NCBI GenBank assembly: GCA_903926565.1
Contig: CAIYJU010000011.1
Coordinates: forward strand, 28,355 to 92,354
Source of the DNA: an uncultured Bacteroidales bacterium
GTDB lineage: Bacteria; Bacteroidota; Bacteroidia; Bacteroidales; FEN-979
Reading direction: 5' to 3'
Length of the DNA: 64,000 nt
The notes under the pieces are model-generated. The model did no database searches. It was not told the DNA's origin and saw nothing but the letters and a program-made list of their open reading frames with translations. The position numbers and the translations under genes were made by a program. Positions 1-9,322 of this stretch are shown piece after piece. Positions within the stretch are counted from its first letter, which is position 1, and each line of letters starts with the position of its first letter.

Positions 1-552
1 AACTCCTGCCGAATCGACATTGTAGGCGGTCAGGCAGACCTTGAATTTTCCGAAGTATGGAAACGTGTGAACCGGGTTCCGGTCGTCGGAAACATTGCCG
101 TCCCCAAAATCCCAGTGCCATCGGTTGATGTTTCCGCCCGACAGGTCCTCAAAATGGATTTTTAAACCGTTACCGGGATCGCTTGTGTATTGATAATCGG
201 CTACACAGGCACCTGGTTCATGAACTGTTAGTGAAATACATTGAACATCATGACAAATATTCAAGGGATCTGTGTTTGAGACGGTCAGGCATACAAAATA
301 GGTTCCCCCGGAGGAATAAGTATGTACAGGGTTTTGCATTGTGGCACTGGTGCCATCTCCAAAGCTCCATTGCCATAGTGCAATCTGCCCCTGTGACTGA
401 TCCTGAAAATGAAAGATCATCGGATTAACAGGGTCAACATTTGCTGAAAAAGCGGCATCACAGGAGGTGGTGTTCTCCATACCATCGGTATGTTGTCCCG
501 ATGCCTGGCCAAAAACCACCCATAATATTACGATCAGCAGGTTTGTTCTCAT
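1..552 (-). CDS. Secreted PKD-domain protein, 3' end cut by window edge
   Basis: The reading frame starts at the ATG at 552 on the minus strand and is still open at base 1 (184 codons seen). It is absent from the ORF track because it runs off the edge. I translated a signal peptide (MRTNLLIVILWVVFGQASG) and two PKD domains, one around WQWSFGDGTSATMQNPVHTY and one around HWDFGDGNVSDDRNPVHTF. PKD domains are Ig-like folds common in Bacteroidota surface and adhesin proteins. The ATG overlaps the stop of the upstream barrel gene (ATGA), so it is probably translationally coupled in the ECF sigma operon. The missing C-terminus may carry a T9SS or gliding-associated domain, but that cannot be seen. 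Confidence 0.85.
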   Translation of the reverse strand, partial: MRTNLLIVILWVVFGQASGQHTDGMENTTSCDAAFSANVDPVNPMIFHFQDQSQGQIALWQWSFGDGTSATMQNPVHTYSSGGTYFVCLTVSNTDPLNICHDVQCISLTVHEPGACVADYQYTSDPGNGLKIHFEDLSGGNINRWHWDFGDGNVSDDRNPVHTFPYFGKFKVCLTAYNVDSAGV

Positions 553-1961
553 GGGCTTGTCGTTTTTTGTCCGAAGTTGAACTGAAGTCCAACACCCAGG
601 CCAATCGCCCAGGGTGCCTTGAATTTGACATTTTCCCCGGTGGCAACGGGATTCAAATAGTATTTGAACGATGGGTCAAGGTATAAACTTAATTTTTTAT
701 TCAACCTCATCTCAAAGTACAGGTTTGTCCATATTTGCCAGTTGGTCTGAACCCGCGACGGCGTTTGATTCTCCATGGAGACCACCCTGCCATTGGAATA
801 GACCATGTCAGGTTCGGGAGTGTGGGAGCCCAGAAGCACGGAGATTGCGGGGCCAGCCTGAAAGGTCAGGCTGACCTTATTGGACACAAACAACTGGTAG
901 CCAAGCAATAATGGAACCTGCAAATAGGAATACCTGTTTTTCATGTAGGGGTTGTCAAGGTGGTATAAACTATCATAAACATTAACCGTTTGCGTATTGT
1001 ATGTAATTTCGTTGTTGTTCCCGATGGAGTAAGAAGTTACATTGTTGTAATATCCCACACTGTCGTTACTGATATACTCCACATGGTATTTGCCTTCATC
1101 AAAAACGTAGCCCAGTCCGATCCCTGACGCAACGGAAAAGCGGGAAATATGATAAGTTATCCCTGCATTTACCCAATAATTAGCCTTTGTCAGCGCTGCC
1201 GGTTCTGAATAAACCGCTAACTCAGGCACCAGCCCTAAATTGATGGAGAAAAACTGAGCCGCTTCCGGTTTTGTTTTCCTGACTTTTACGACCCCGGTCG
1301 GATTGCTGAACGTGATAATTGTGTCAGACCCCGGAAAAACTGGAAGCAAGGCTGTTTCAATTGGAACAAGTGAATTTATCTCTGCCAAAGAAACGGGCTG
1401 AGGCACCTGAATTGTTGAAACAGATTTTTCATTGAAGCTGTGGATCCCCTGAAGATCCTCTTTTGCAAACTCTGCACCATGTACTCTTTGAAAATTTGCA
1501 GCCTGAACGATTGGTTTGTTGCTTACATCCGATTCTTTTGTTTCATGCAAACCGCCAGCCTCCGGGCTATCCGCCTGATGTGAAGCGGTCATTTTCTTGT
1601 TTCTGTCCTGACTGGGATTGAGGAGTGCGCCTGCAGTGGGTTTAACATGAGGGCTCGCGGCAGTAAAACTTACCTGTGCGGATTTTCCAACAGGGTGGGA
1701 TGCTGTTTTATCCGGTGAGTCAACATGAAACCCAACATAAAGTCCTGAGACAATGGCCAGTAAACCAATGGTTGCAGTAATCCATATTTTCGGGGAAAGA
1801 TTGGTAAAGTCGAAACGAAGAAATTCCTTCCATAACAACTTTCGGCTGATGTCTTTCCAGATGCCGGGCTTGGGCTCAACACGATGACCCGACATGGTCC
1901 CGCGTAAAAACTGGTCGGCCCCGCCATCCTCAAAAGCCTTAAAATCTATTTTTTCACTCAT
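549..1961 (-). CDS. Membrane-anchored outer-membrane beta-barrel protein linked to an ECF sigma factor
   Basis: This 470-residue protein has three parts. Residues 1-57 are a soluble, charged segment with no signal peptide. Residues 59-79 (IWITATIGLLAIVSGLYVGF) form one strong transmembrane helix. After a low-complexity Ser/Thr/Pro/Lys-rich linker (about 80-235), residues 238-470 look like an outer-membrane beta barrel of the PorT/OmpA-like type, with alternating aromatic strands and the ending IGLGVGLQFNFGQ. The gene overlaps the 3' end of the ECF sigma gene by 8 bp and the next PKD gene by 4 bp. I infer that the N-terminus may act as an anti-sigma segment, with the barrel reporting on the outer membrane. 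No classical zinc anti-sigma motif is visible, so this role is a guess. Confidence 0.8.
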   Translation of the reverse strand: MSEKIDFKAFEDGGADQFLRGTMSGHRVEPKPGIWKDISRKLLWKEFLRFDFTNLSPKIWITATIGLLAIVSGLYVGFHVDSPDKTASHPVGKSAQVSFTAASPHVKPTAGALLNPSQDRNKKMTASHQADSPEAGGLHETKESDVSNKPIVQAANFQRVHGAEFAKEDLQGIHSFNEKSVSTIQVPQPVSLAEINSLVPIETALLPVFPGSDTIITFSNPTGVVKVRKTKPEAAQFFSINLGLVPELAVYSEPAALTKANYWVNAGITYHISRFSVASGIGLGYVFDEGKYHVEYISNDSVGYYNNVTSYSIGNNNEITYNTQTVNVYDSLYHLDNPYMKNRYSYLQVPLLLGYQLFVSNKVSLTFQAGPAISVLLGSHTPEPDMVYSNGRVVSMENQTPSRVQTNWQIWTNLYFEMRLNKKLSLYLDPSFKYYLNPVATGENVKFKAPWAIGLGVGLQFNFGQKTTSP

Positions 1962-2526
1962 TGACCGGTGATATATTTTTCATAAGATTGTGTTCTACCA
2001 ACTTTTTACGCAACATCCTGCGCGCTTTAAGCAATTGGGTTTTCGATGTATTTTCGGAGATGCTGAGCTCCCGTGATATCTCTTTATGGCTATATTCTTC
2101 AAACACATAAAGGTTAAAAACCATGCGGTAACCGGGAGGCAGCATTTGAATAAGTGCAGTCAGCTTGTCGGCGGATATTGGCGCATGAACACCAGACTGA
2201 TCCTCGTTTTCCATGATTTCTGTTTCATTGATGCTCTCAATATCTTCAAGAAATGGCAACTTTCTGTTTTTCCGGTAATAATTAAGGGCATGATTGATCA
2301 TGATTCGTTTCATCCATCCTTCAAACGATCCCTCCTTCCTGTACGAACTGATGTTCTGGAATATTTTAAGGAACGCTTCCTGAAGAATGTCTTCAGCCTC
2401 ATCATGATTTTGGGCATAGCGCAGGCATATCGCCAACATTACCGCAGCAGATTTACGGTAAAGGGCGCTCTGGGCACTGCGCTTTCCGGCTACGCAACCC
2501 TCGATTATGGAATCGTCAATGAGCAT
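1954..2526 (-). CDS. ECF (extracytoplasmic function) sigma-70 factor
   Basis: At 190 residues this is the right length for an ECF sigma factor, which has only regions 2 and 4. Region 2 is at about residues 22-95 (DEAEDILQEAFLKIFQNI, then SFEGWMKRIMINHALNYYRK). Region 4 is at about residues 125-178 (LPPGYRMVFNLYVFEEYSHKE followed by the helix-turn-helix ISRELSISENTSKTQLLKAR). It directs RNA polymerase to a small regulon. It is the first gene of a three-gene minus-strand operon and its stop overlaps the following barrel gene, which is the usual place for its regulator. Start chosen: the only ATG giving a complete region 2. Confidence 0.95.
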   Translation of the reverse strand: MLIDDSIIEGCVAGKRSAQSALYRKSAAVMLAICLRYAQNHDEAEDILQEAFLKIFQNISSYRKEGSFEGWMKRIMINHALNYYRKNRKLPFLEDIESINETEIMENEDQSGVHAPISADKLTALIQMLPPGYRMVFNLYVFEEYSHKEISRELSISENTSKTQLLKARRMLRKKLVEHNLMKNISPVNE

Positions 2527-2643
2527 CCAATAGTAACTATTAAGCAGACGTAAATCAAGAAATTAGGTTGCCTGATGGGTGTAAAAATACGAAAAAAGCG
2601 GACAGATGGAGAGGCCGGCAAAGGAAACCTGAGTGTTCCCGGC

Positions 2644-3267
2644 TTATGGGAGTGTGGCTTTGAATTTGGCGAAGTTGTTCTCAAAAAAAGTGCGGCCTTC
2701 ATGGCTGAGTATTCCCTGAAGATGGTACACGAATACTTCATGAAACATTGTAAGAGAAGCAAGTTCCTCGTATGTGAACATGTCATTTTCAATTAAATTC
2801 TCACTTCTGAAAACATGTAGTTTAGATATGATTTCAGAATTGAGTTCTTTGCGATAGAGTCCTTCTTTTTTTCCCTGGTCCAAATTGTTTGTAACCGATT
2901 TCAACATTCGCTCGCGTCGCACTTCCCGTATCTTCAGAAAAAGGCCCGGGTAATATTTCCTGATGTCATATTCCATGGAAGGATTAAATTCAATCAACAT
3001 GGAATTTATTACCTTGTAAAACTCAAACAACGCTTCAATTGCGTTGAGTTTCTTATTTTCAATGCTGGCCAGAAATCCGCATCGGTGGTCATGCTCATAC
3101 AGCAGTACCTGCTTAACCAGGTCCTCCTTATCACTGAAGTATTCGTAAATGGTTTTCTTTGAAATACCCAGATGACTCGCAACATCATCCATTGTCACGC
3201 TTTTGATTCCGTAACGGTGGTAGAGTTTTCCAACTTGCTCAAGAATGCTGATTGCTTTATGATCCAT
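2644..3267 (-). CDS. TetR/AcrR-family transcriptional regulator, divergent from RND efflux genes
   Basis: The N-terminal TetR helix-turn-helix (VTMDDVASHLGISKKTIYEY, residues 24-43) is followed by a helical ligand-binding half, 207 residues in all. It is transcribed away from the efflux pair that starts 133 bp away, the usual layout for a local repressor of an RND pump. It is clearly a paralogue of the second TetR gene at 9323-9949: both begin MD, share the same HTH layout and are about 207 residues long. A TATTTTTG element ends only four bases before the ATG, so the transcript may be leaderless. The ligand is unknown. Confidence 0.92.
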   Translation of the reverse strand: MDHKAISILEQVGKLYHRYGIKSVTMDDVASHLGISKKTIYEYFSDKEDLVKQVLLYEHDHRCGFLASIENKKLNAIEALFEFYKVINSMLIEFNPSMEYDIRKYYPGLFLKIREVRRERMLKSVTNNLDQGKKEGLYRKELNSEIISKLHVFRSENLIENDMFTYEELASLTMFHEVFVYHLQGILSHEGRTFFENNFAKFKATLP

Positions 3268-3271
3268 CCTG

Positions 3272-3279
3272 CAAAAATA
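3272..3279 (-). promoter_or_regulatory. Bacteroidota -7 element TATTTTTG of the first tetR gene
   Basis: On the minus strand the sequence reads TATTTTTG-CAGG-ATG. It matches the TAnnTTTG consensus exactly. The element ends four bases before the start codon, so transcription would begin at or next to the A of the ATG. No clear -33 TTG is seen. Confidence 0.5.
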
Positions 3280-3338
3280 AACAAAAGAGACATGGAAACG
3301 ATTTTCGATTGAAAAGTTTTTTGCATTACGAAAAATTC

Positions 3339-3346
3339 TATCTTTG
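3339..3346 (+). promoter_or_regulatory. Bacteroidota -7 element TATCTTTG of the RND efflux operon
   Basis: TATCTTTG matches TAnnTTTG and lies 53 bp before the membrane-fusion gene. A TTG at 3321-3323 could be the -33 element, but the 15-bp gap is shorter than the usual 17-19. This region is also where the divergent TetR would be expected to bind. Confidence 0.5.
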
Positions 3347-3399
3347 CTCTTCAGAATTCCTGCTTAAACAGCGACATTTTTATCAATATAATTTCAGCT

Positions 3400-4518
3400 A
3401 TGAAACACATTTTTCTTGTTACGGGTATTTTATTAATTCTTGCCGGCTGCGGCGGCAAGGGACTGGATAAAAAAGCCCGCCTGGACCAGCTTAAAAAAGA
3501 ACACGACAAGCTGACTGTAGAGATCATGACACTTGAAAAAGAGATTGCTCCTGCCTCTTCCGTTTCTTCTACCCTTGTAAAAGTCGAACTTGTCACAAAA
3601 AAACCATTTGACCACTATGTTGAGGTTCAGGGGAGAATTGACGGCAATGAGAACATTGCCGTCAACCCGCGAAACCAGGGCGGCATGGTCACCAGGATTC
3701 TTGTCCACCAAGGCGATGCAGTTACCAGGGGCCAGGTTCTTGCAGAACTTGATGCCGATGTTTTAAAACAGCAACTGACTGATCTGAAAAACAAACTGGC
3801 GTTCGTCACTGATCTCTATAACCGTCAGAAAACCCTTTGGGATCAAAAGATAGGATCAGAAATGCAATACCTGAAGGCAAAAAACGATATGGAGTCAGTC
3901 CAGAACGGCATAGCCACACTGGAAGAGCAGATACAAATGTCGGTCATCATGTCACCCATCAACGGCACTGTTGAGGATATCCCGATAAAAGTCGGGCAGC
4001 TGGCCTCACCGGCCTCACCGATTCCTGCATTCAGGATTGTCAACTTTTCAAAGGCCAAAGCACTTGCAGATGTTGGTGAAGCCTATTCATCACAGATTAA
4101 AACAGGGGACCAGGTGAAAATTTTCCTGCCCGACCTCAACAGGGAATTTACCCAGCAAATCACATTTTCAAGCAAATATATAAATCCAACCAACCGTACG
4201 TTCCTCGTTGAAGCCGCATTGCCCGGTTCCGATATTGTTTTTCGTGCCAACATGATTGCGGTTCTGCGGATCAAGGATTATTCAAATCCTGCAACCGTTG
4301 CAATACCTCAGAACTATATTCAGAATTCCAGGGATGACGGCCAGTTTGTGTTTGTGGCTGTTGAAGAAAACGGAAAAAAAATTGCACGGAAACGTACCAT
4401 TACATCTGGTGTTTCTTATAATGGTCTCACAGAAATTGTCAAAGGGCTCAGTGAAGGTGATAAAATCGTTACCGCAGGGTACAAAGATCTTTACAATGGC
4501 CAGCCCATCGACTTCTAA
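3400..4518 (+). CDS. RND efflux periplasmic adaptor (membrane fusion protein), lipoprotein
   Basis: This protein links the inner-membrane RND pump to a TolC channel. The N-terminus is a lipoprotein signal with the lipobox LAGC (acylated Cys17). A short coiled coil follows (residues 25-50), then a biotinyl-lipoyl-like half (GGMVTRILVHQGDAVTRGQV), a helical hairpin (about 125-185), the second lipoyl half (IMSPINGTVEDIPIKVGQ) and beta-barrel/membrane-proximal domains. Its 372 residues are normal for the family. The permease gene starts 12 bp after its stop, so the two are co-transcribed. The substrate cannot be told from the sequence. Confidence 0.95.
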   Translation: MKHIFLVTGILLILAGCGGKGLDKKARLDQLKKEHDKLTVEIMTLEKEIAPASSVSSTLVKVELVTKKPFDHYVEVQGRIDGNENIAVNPRNQGGMVTRILVHQGDAVTRGQVLAELDADVLKQQLTDLKNKLAFVTDLYNRQKTLWDQKIGSEMQYLKAKNDMESVQNGIATLEEQIQMSVIMSPINGTVEDIPIKVGQLASPASPIPAFRIVNFSKAKALADVGEAYSSQIKTGDQVKIFLPDLNREFTQQITFSSKYINPTNRTFLVEAALPGSDIVFRANMIAVLRIKDYSNPATVAIPQNYIQNSRDDGQFVFVAVEENGKKIARKRTITSGVSYNGLTEIVKGLSEGDKIVTAGYKDLYNGQPIDF

Positions 4519-4530
4519 TCTGAACCGGAA

Positions 4531-7500
4531 ATGAAAGAAAAACAACATAAACTTAAAGAGTTTTTTGCAACAAGCTGGTCTATTGACAACAAGGTGAGCA
4601 TCTACGTGCTTACAGTCATTATTACCACCCTCGGGCTCTTATCATATTTCAGCATACCGAAGGAACAGTTTCCCGAAATTGTAATTCCAACAATCCTTGT
4701 AAACACGGTCTATCCGGGAACTTCCCCCGAGGACATGGAAAACCTGGTGACCCGCCCGATTGAAAAACAGTGCAAATCGCTTGCTGATGTAAAAAAGATT
4801 ACCAGTAATTCTATCCAGGATTTTTCCACCATTGTTGTTGAGTTTAATCCCGGCATAGAAGTATCAGAAGCCAAACAGCGGGTGCGGGATGCTGTTGACA
4901 AGGCAAAGGCCAACCTGCCGAACAACCTTCCGAAAGACCCTGATATCAAAGAATTCGATATCGCTGAAATCCCCATCATGAACATCAACCTTGCCGGTGA
5001 TTATGATCTGCAGAGGCTGAAAAAATATGCGGAAGATGCCCAGGACAAAATTGAAACGCTGAAGGAGATTACCCGGGTTGACATCGTTGGCGCCCTGGAA
5101 CGTGAAATACAGATCGACGTGGATATGTATAAAATGCAGGCAGCCAGTGTCTCATTTCGCGACATTGAATCGGCCGTATCGGCAGAAAATGTAACTGTCT
5201 CTGCAGGTACGATCACCTCATTCGGAACAAAATACACCATTCGGCTGGCGGGCCAGTTCAAATCGCCCGATCAGATTAAAAACATCATGTTGAAATCGGC
5301 CAGCGGTGCCATCGTATATATTCAGGACGTTGCCGATGTCAAGGATTCATTCAAGGAGCAGGAGAGTTTCGCCAGGCTTGACGGGAAGAATGTCATTACG
5401 CTCAATGTCATCAAAAAAAGTGGTGAAAATCTGATCAATGCCTCTGACAAAATAAAGGAGATCATGGATTTGATGAAGAAGAACTCATATCCGCCAGATC
5501 TGAATGTACATATCACCGGCGATCAGTCGCGTTTTACAAAAAGCACCCTGGAAGAGCTGAACAATACGATCATCATCGGGTTTATCATGGTGATTGTTGT
5601 GCTGATGTTCTTTATGGGCTTTAACAATGCCTTTTTTGTCGCATTGTCTGTTCCTCTCTCCATGTTTGTTGCCTACCTGATCATGCCCAGCCTTGGTTTC
5701 ACCATGAACATGATTGTGATGTTCGGATTCATTTTTGCGCTCGGGATCATCGTAGATGATGCGATTGTGGTAATTGAGAACACCCATCGGCTGCACCGGG
5801 ATCAACCGGATATTGTCAAGGCGGCGAAAAACGCCGCAGGTGAAGTCTTTCTCCCCATCCTTTCAGGAACGCTCACGACACTGGCACCTTTCTTCCCGCT
5901 GGCATTCTGGCCCGGAATTGTCGGGAAATTCATGCACTACATGCCTGTCACCCTGATTCTGACCCTGTTTGCCTCCCTCTTCGTGGCCTACATTATCAAC
6001 CCGGTGTTCGCAGTCACCTTCATGAAGCACGAATATGATGAAGTAGAACACAAAGTCAACCGCAAAAGATTACTTATCACCAGCGGGCTGTTTCTGCTAC
6101 TTGCCATATTTTCGTATGCAGGCGGAGGCTTTGCCTTCGGGAATATCTTCATTTTTATCATGCTCCTGAATATTTTCTACAGGCTCGTGCTTAAAAGTGC
6201 CATTATCAGCTTCCAGACAGTTGCCTGGCCATGGGTGCTTAACATGTATGAACGAACACTGTACTTTGCACTGAAAGGCCGCCATCCATGGTATATCCTC
6301 ATCGGAGTCGTCTCATTGCTGTTTTTCAGCTTCTGGCTAATTGGCGTGGTTAAACCACCGGTGCTGTTCTTCCCGAATAACAATCCGACCTTTGTGAATG
6401 TCTTTATCAAAATGCCGGAAGGAACAGATCAGAATGTAACAGATTCCGTAACCACACTTGTTGAAAAACGGGTGGCCGGTGTGCTTGGGGAAAAGAATCC
6501 TGTTGTTGAGTCAATCATCACCAATGTTGGATTCGGAGCAGGAGATAACATGTTCGACCGCTCCGTATCTTCCAACAAAGGGAAGATTACTATCAATTTC
6601 ACTGAGAGCAAGTTCCGTAATGGTGTTTCAACACAGGCCATTATGGATAACATCAGGGCCAATATCAAAAACATCCCCGGTGCTACCATCAGTGTGGAAA
6701 AAAACAAGATGGGACCTCCTACAGGCAAGCCGATCAGTATCGAAATCAACGGTGAAAACATGGAGGACCTGATTGCCACATCCATTCAGTTCAAATCCTA
6801 TCTTGACTCCTTAAGAATCCCGGGGATTGAACAGCTTAAATCGGATTTTGACATGAACAAGCCCGAAATCATCATCGACATTGACCGGGTTCGTGCAAAC
6901 CGTGAGGGGTTATCTCTTGGCCAAATCGGCCTTGAACTGCGTACCGCCATTTTCGGAAAAGAGATCTCAAAATACAAGGAAGACGAAGATGAGTATCCCA
7001 TTCAACTGAGGTATTCGGAAAAAGAGCGTACCAACATCAATCAGATCATCAATGCCAAAATCACCTACCGGGATATGAATTCAGGCCAGTTAAGGCAGAT
7101 TCCGATCTCTTCTGTTGCCTCCATTCATTATAAGGATACATATGGCGGGGTCAAACGTAAAAATCTCAAAAGGGTGATAACACTGTCTTCTGAGGTTCTC
7201 TCCGGATACACCGCCAACGAGGTTGTTGCCATGATTAACCGGTCGTTGACAGGTTATAAACTGCCCAAAGGAGTGGAAATCAGCCTCACCGGCGAAAAAG
7301 AAGACCAGGCAGAAACAATGGCCTTCCTGATAAAAGCGATGATGATTGCCATTGGATTGATCTTCTTTATCCTGATTACTCAGTTTGGCTCACTCAGCAA
7401 ATCATTCATTATTTTAAGCGAAGTCATCTTTAGTGTGATCGGCGTACTGCTTGGCATTGCCATATTCGGCATGTCGATAAGTGTGATCATGACAGGACTC

Positions 7501-7920
7501 GGTGTTGTAGCCCTGGGAGGTATCGTAGTGCGGAACGGGATCCTGATTGTTGAATTCGGTGATGAACTTAAATCACGCGGGGTAAAGACGAAGCAGGCCA
7601 TTATCCAGGCAGGAAAAACCAGGATTACTCCTGTTGTACTTACTGCAACCGCCACAATGCTTGGCCTGGTGCCGCTTGCAGTAGGTATGAATATCAACTT
7701 TGTAACCTTGTTTACTGAACTGAATCCCCACCTCTATTTTGGAGGAGACAATGTCGCTTTCTGGGGTCCGTTGTCGTGGACCATCATTTTCGGATTGAGT
7801 TTCGCAACATTCCTCACGCTGGTATTCGTGCCGGCGATGGTGCTGATTGATGCGCAGATGATTGCCGGGATCAGGCGGAGAAGGTCAAACCGTATTGCAA
7901 GGAAACGTGCAAAATTGTAA
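4531..7920 (+). CDS. RND-family efflux permease (AcrB/MexB-like, HAE type)
   Basis: This inner-membrane, proton-driven transporter has 1129 residues, somewhat longer than E. coli AcrB (1049). TM1 is at residues 22-42, followed by the porter domain (YPGTSPEDMENLVTRPIEK). The TM4 proton-relay motif GIIVDDAIVVIEN carries Asp409 and Asp410, which correspond to AcrB Asp407/408. The second half repeats this layout (GLGVVALGGIVVRNGILIVE). A basic tail (RRRRSNRIARKRAK) ends the protein. A hydrophobic pair of helices near residues 510-555 adds to the usual 12. It is paired with the adaptor upstream and converges on tolC. Confidence 0.96.
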   Translation: MKEKQHKLKEFFATSWSIDNKVSIYVLTVIITTLGLLSYFSIPKEQFPEIVIPTILVNTVYPGTSPEDMENLVTRPIEKQCKSLADVKKITSNSIQDFSTIVVEFNPGIEVSEAKQRVRDAVDKAKANLPNNLPKDPDIKEFDIAEIPIMNINLAGDYDLQRLKKYAEDAQDKIETLKEITRVDIVGALEREIQIDVDMYKMQAASVSFRDIESAVSAENVTVSAGTITSFGTKYTIRLAGQFKSPDQIKNIMLKSASGAIVYIQDVADVKDSFKEQESFARLDGKNVITLNVIKKSGENLINASDKIKEIMDLMKKNSYPPDLNVHITGDQSRFTKSTLEELNNTIIIGFIMVIVVLMFFMGFNNAFFVALSVPLSMFVAYLIMPSLGFTMNMIVMFGFIFALGIIVDDAIVVIENTHRLHRDQPDIVKAAKNAAGEVFLPILSGTLTTLAPFFPLAFWPGIVGKFMHYMPVTLILTLFASLFVAYIINPVFAVTFMKHEYDEVEHKVNRKRLLITSGLFLLLAIFSYAGGGFAFGNIFIFIMLLNIFYRLVLKSAIISFQTVAWPWVLNMYERTLYFALKGRHPWYILIGVVSLLFFSFWLIGVVKPPVLFFPNNNPTFVNVFIKMPEGTDQNVTDSVTTLVEKRVAGVLGEKNPVVESIITNVGFGAGDNMFDRSVSSNKGKITINFTESKFRNGVSTQAIMDNIRANIKNIPGATISVEKNKMGPPTGKPISIEINGENMEDLIATSIQFKSYLDSLRIPGIEQLKSDFDMNKPEIIIDIDRVRANREGLSLGQIGLELRTAIFGKEISKYKEDEDEYPIQLRYSEKERTNINQIINAKITYRDMNSGQLRQIPISSVASIHYKDTYGGVKRKNLKRVITLSSEVLSGYTANEVVAMINRSLTGYKLPKGVEISLTGEKEDQAETMAFLIKAMMIAIGLIFFILITQFGSLSKSFIILSEVIFSVIGVLLGIAIFGMSISVIMTGLGVVALGGIVVRNGILIVEFGDELKSRGVKTKQAIIQAGKTRITPVVLTATATMLGLVPLAVGMNINFVTLFTELNPHLYFGGDNVAFWGPLSWTIIFGLSFATFLTLVFVPAMVLIDAQMIAGIRRRRSNRIARKRAKL

Positions 7921-7949
7921 TTGAAACCTGTTGATCCCGTTTCGTGGTA

Positions 7950-9317
7950 TCAATATTTTTCCAGCAGTTTATTAAGTCTTATTTTTTGACTTAACACGGT
8001 ATATATTGACTGAAAGTATTCACTGTTTGTTACCAGGAACTGGTTGTAACGCTGATTCAGGTCTGTACTGCCAACCATGCCCTGCTTATATTTCGCCAGG
8101 GTTTTTTCATAAATCTTCAGCGCTGTCTGAAATCCTTTGACCTTGTTCTGATATATCGCATAAGCATTGCTGAAATCGGTCTTTGCAGTTGCAACCTGCA
8201 ATTCCAGTCCCACTTTCATTTTCTCATCAGTTACTTTGGTCTTCTCTACATTAAGCCTCGCCTGATCAACAGCATACTTGCGACTGCCACTGCTCCATAT
8301 TGGAATTTGCATGGAGACACCAAAGATGGCCGTCGGGTACCAACTCTCCTTGGTATTGAAAAAATTCCATTCATTTCGCTGGGCAGCAGTCGATCCGGAT
8401 AAAAACCCGCTCAGCGTCGGCTGATAAGACGTTTTTGACAGCTTATACTGCATCAGTGTAAGATAATCTGCCTTTTTCAAAAGCACATAATCAAGATTAG
8501 AATTGTAATCAAACTGCTGATTTACCAAGGCATCACGGTTTACCTGCGCAAGAAAAAAATCGAGATTGTCTGTCAGAACCAACTCCTGGTTATCTTTCAA
8601 CCCAATTATAAATTTGAGGGTGGCATACCCGACGTTTCTCAGGTTCCTGGTATAGGTGATGGTCGCTTCAAGATTTGACTTGTTCAGGTCGGCCTGGTCA
8701 ACATCAATGTCTTCGATCAATCCTGCCTGGTAGCTCTTCTGTGCCTCTTCAACCAACTTGCTTACCACCGCATAAGTAGAATCAAGAATTTTAATTCCTT
8801 CGTCAACCACGAGGAGGCGGATGTATGCATCAGCAACCTGGTCGCGAACTTCTACCTTGTCCCTGACATTTTTCTGTTTGGAAGTTTCCAGGAAAGCCTT
8901 GGCCGTTTGTAAACCAACGAGGTACTGACCGCTGTATATTAGTTGCGTGATCGTAGCTTTGAGACTCGCATTAAACGGTGTGCCAAACTGTACAGGGATA
9001 TAAGTACCCGCCGGTTTATTCTGGATCTCTCCAGGCAGCATGGTGGTTGGGATCACCAGGTAATTTGTATAATCAATATTCCCACTGACCTGCGGCAATC
9101 CGATTGCGGTATTTTGCTTCACCATCCTCCTGGCTATCTCCACATCAGTCGAGGAGTTTTTCAGATCATAATTATTCTCAGAGGCATAAGTCTGGGCTTG
9201 CTCAAGAGAAAATTTCACAACTTCTTTAACCTGCCCCGCAGGAGCATTTTGCGCAAATAATTCAATACGCGCACTGAGCTGTAAGAGGATAAATAACAGG
9301 AATATCCGGTAGTTCAT
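7950..9317 (-). CDS. TolC-family outer-membrane efflux channel
   Basis: A signal peptide (MNYRIFLLFILLQLSARIELFAQ) is followed by two OEP-type repeats of long alpha helices and short barrel strands; 455 residues is standard for TolC. Recognisable pieces are the N-terminal SLEQAQTYASENNYDLK and the second-repeat helix AYAIYQNKVKGFQTALKIYE. It would complete the tripartite pump with the adaptor and permease, yet it is on the opposite strand, converging on the permease 29 bp away. It is instead preceded by its own TetR gene, 5 bp upstream, in a tetR-tolC operon. Confidence 0.94.
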   Translation of the reverse strand: MNYRIFLLFILLQLSARIELFAQNAPAGQVKEVVKFSLEQAQTYASENNYDLKNSSTDVEIARRMVKQNTAIGLPQVSGNIDYTNYLVIPTTMLPGEIQNKPAGTYIPVQFGTPFNASLKATITQLIYSGQYLVGLQTAKAFLETSKQKNVRDKVEVRDQVADAYIRLLVVDEGIKILDSTYAVVSKLVEEAQKSYQAGLIEDIDVDQADLNKSNLEATITYTRNLRNVGYATLKFIIGLKDNQELVLTDNLDFFLAQVNRDALVNQQFDYNSNLDYVLLKKADYLTLMQYKLSKTSYQPTLSGFLSGSTAAQRNEWNFFNTKESWYPTAIFGVSMQIPIWSSGSRKYAVDQARLNVEKTKVTDEKMKVGLELQVATAKTDFSNAYAIYQNKVKGFQTALKIYEKTLAKYKQGMVGSTDLNQRYNQFLVTNSEYFQSIYTVLSQKIRLNKLLEKY

Positions 9318-9322
9318 TTGAA

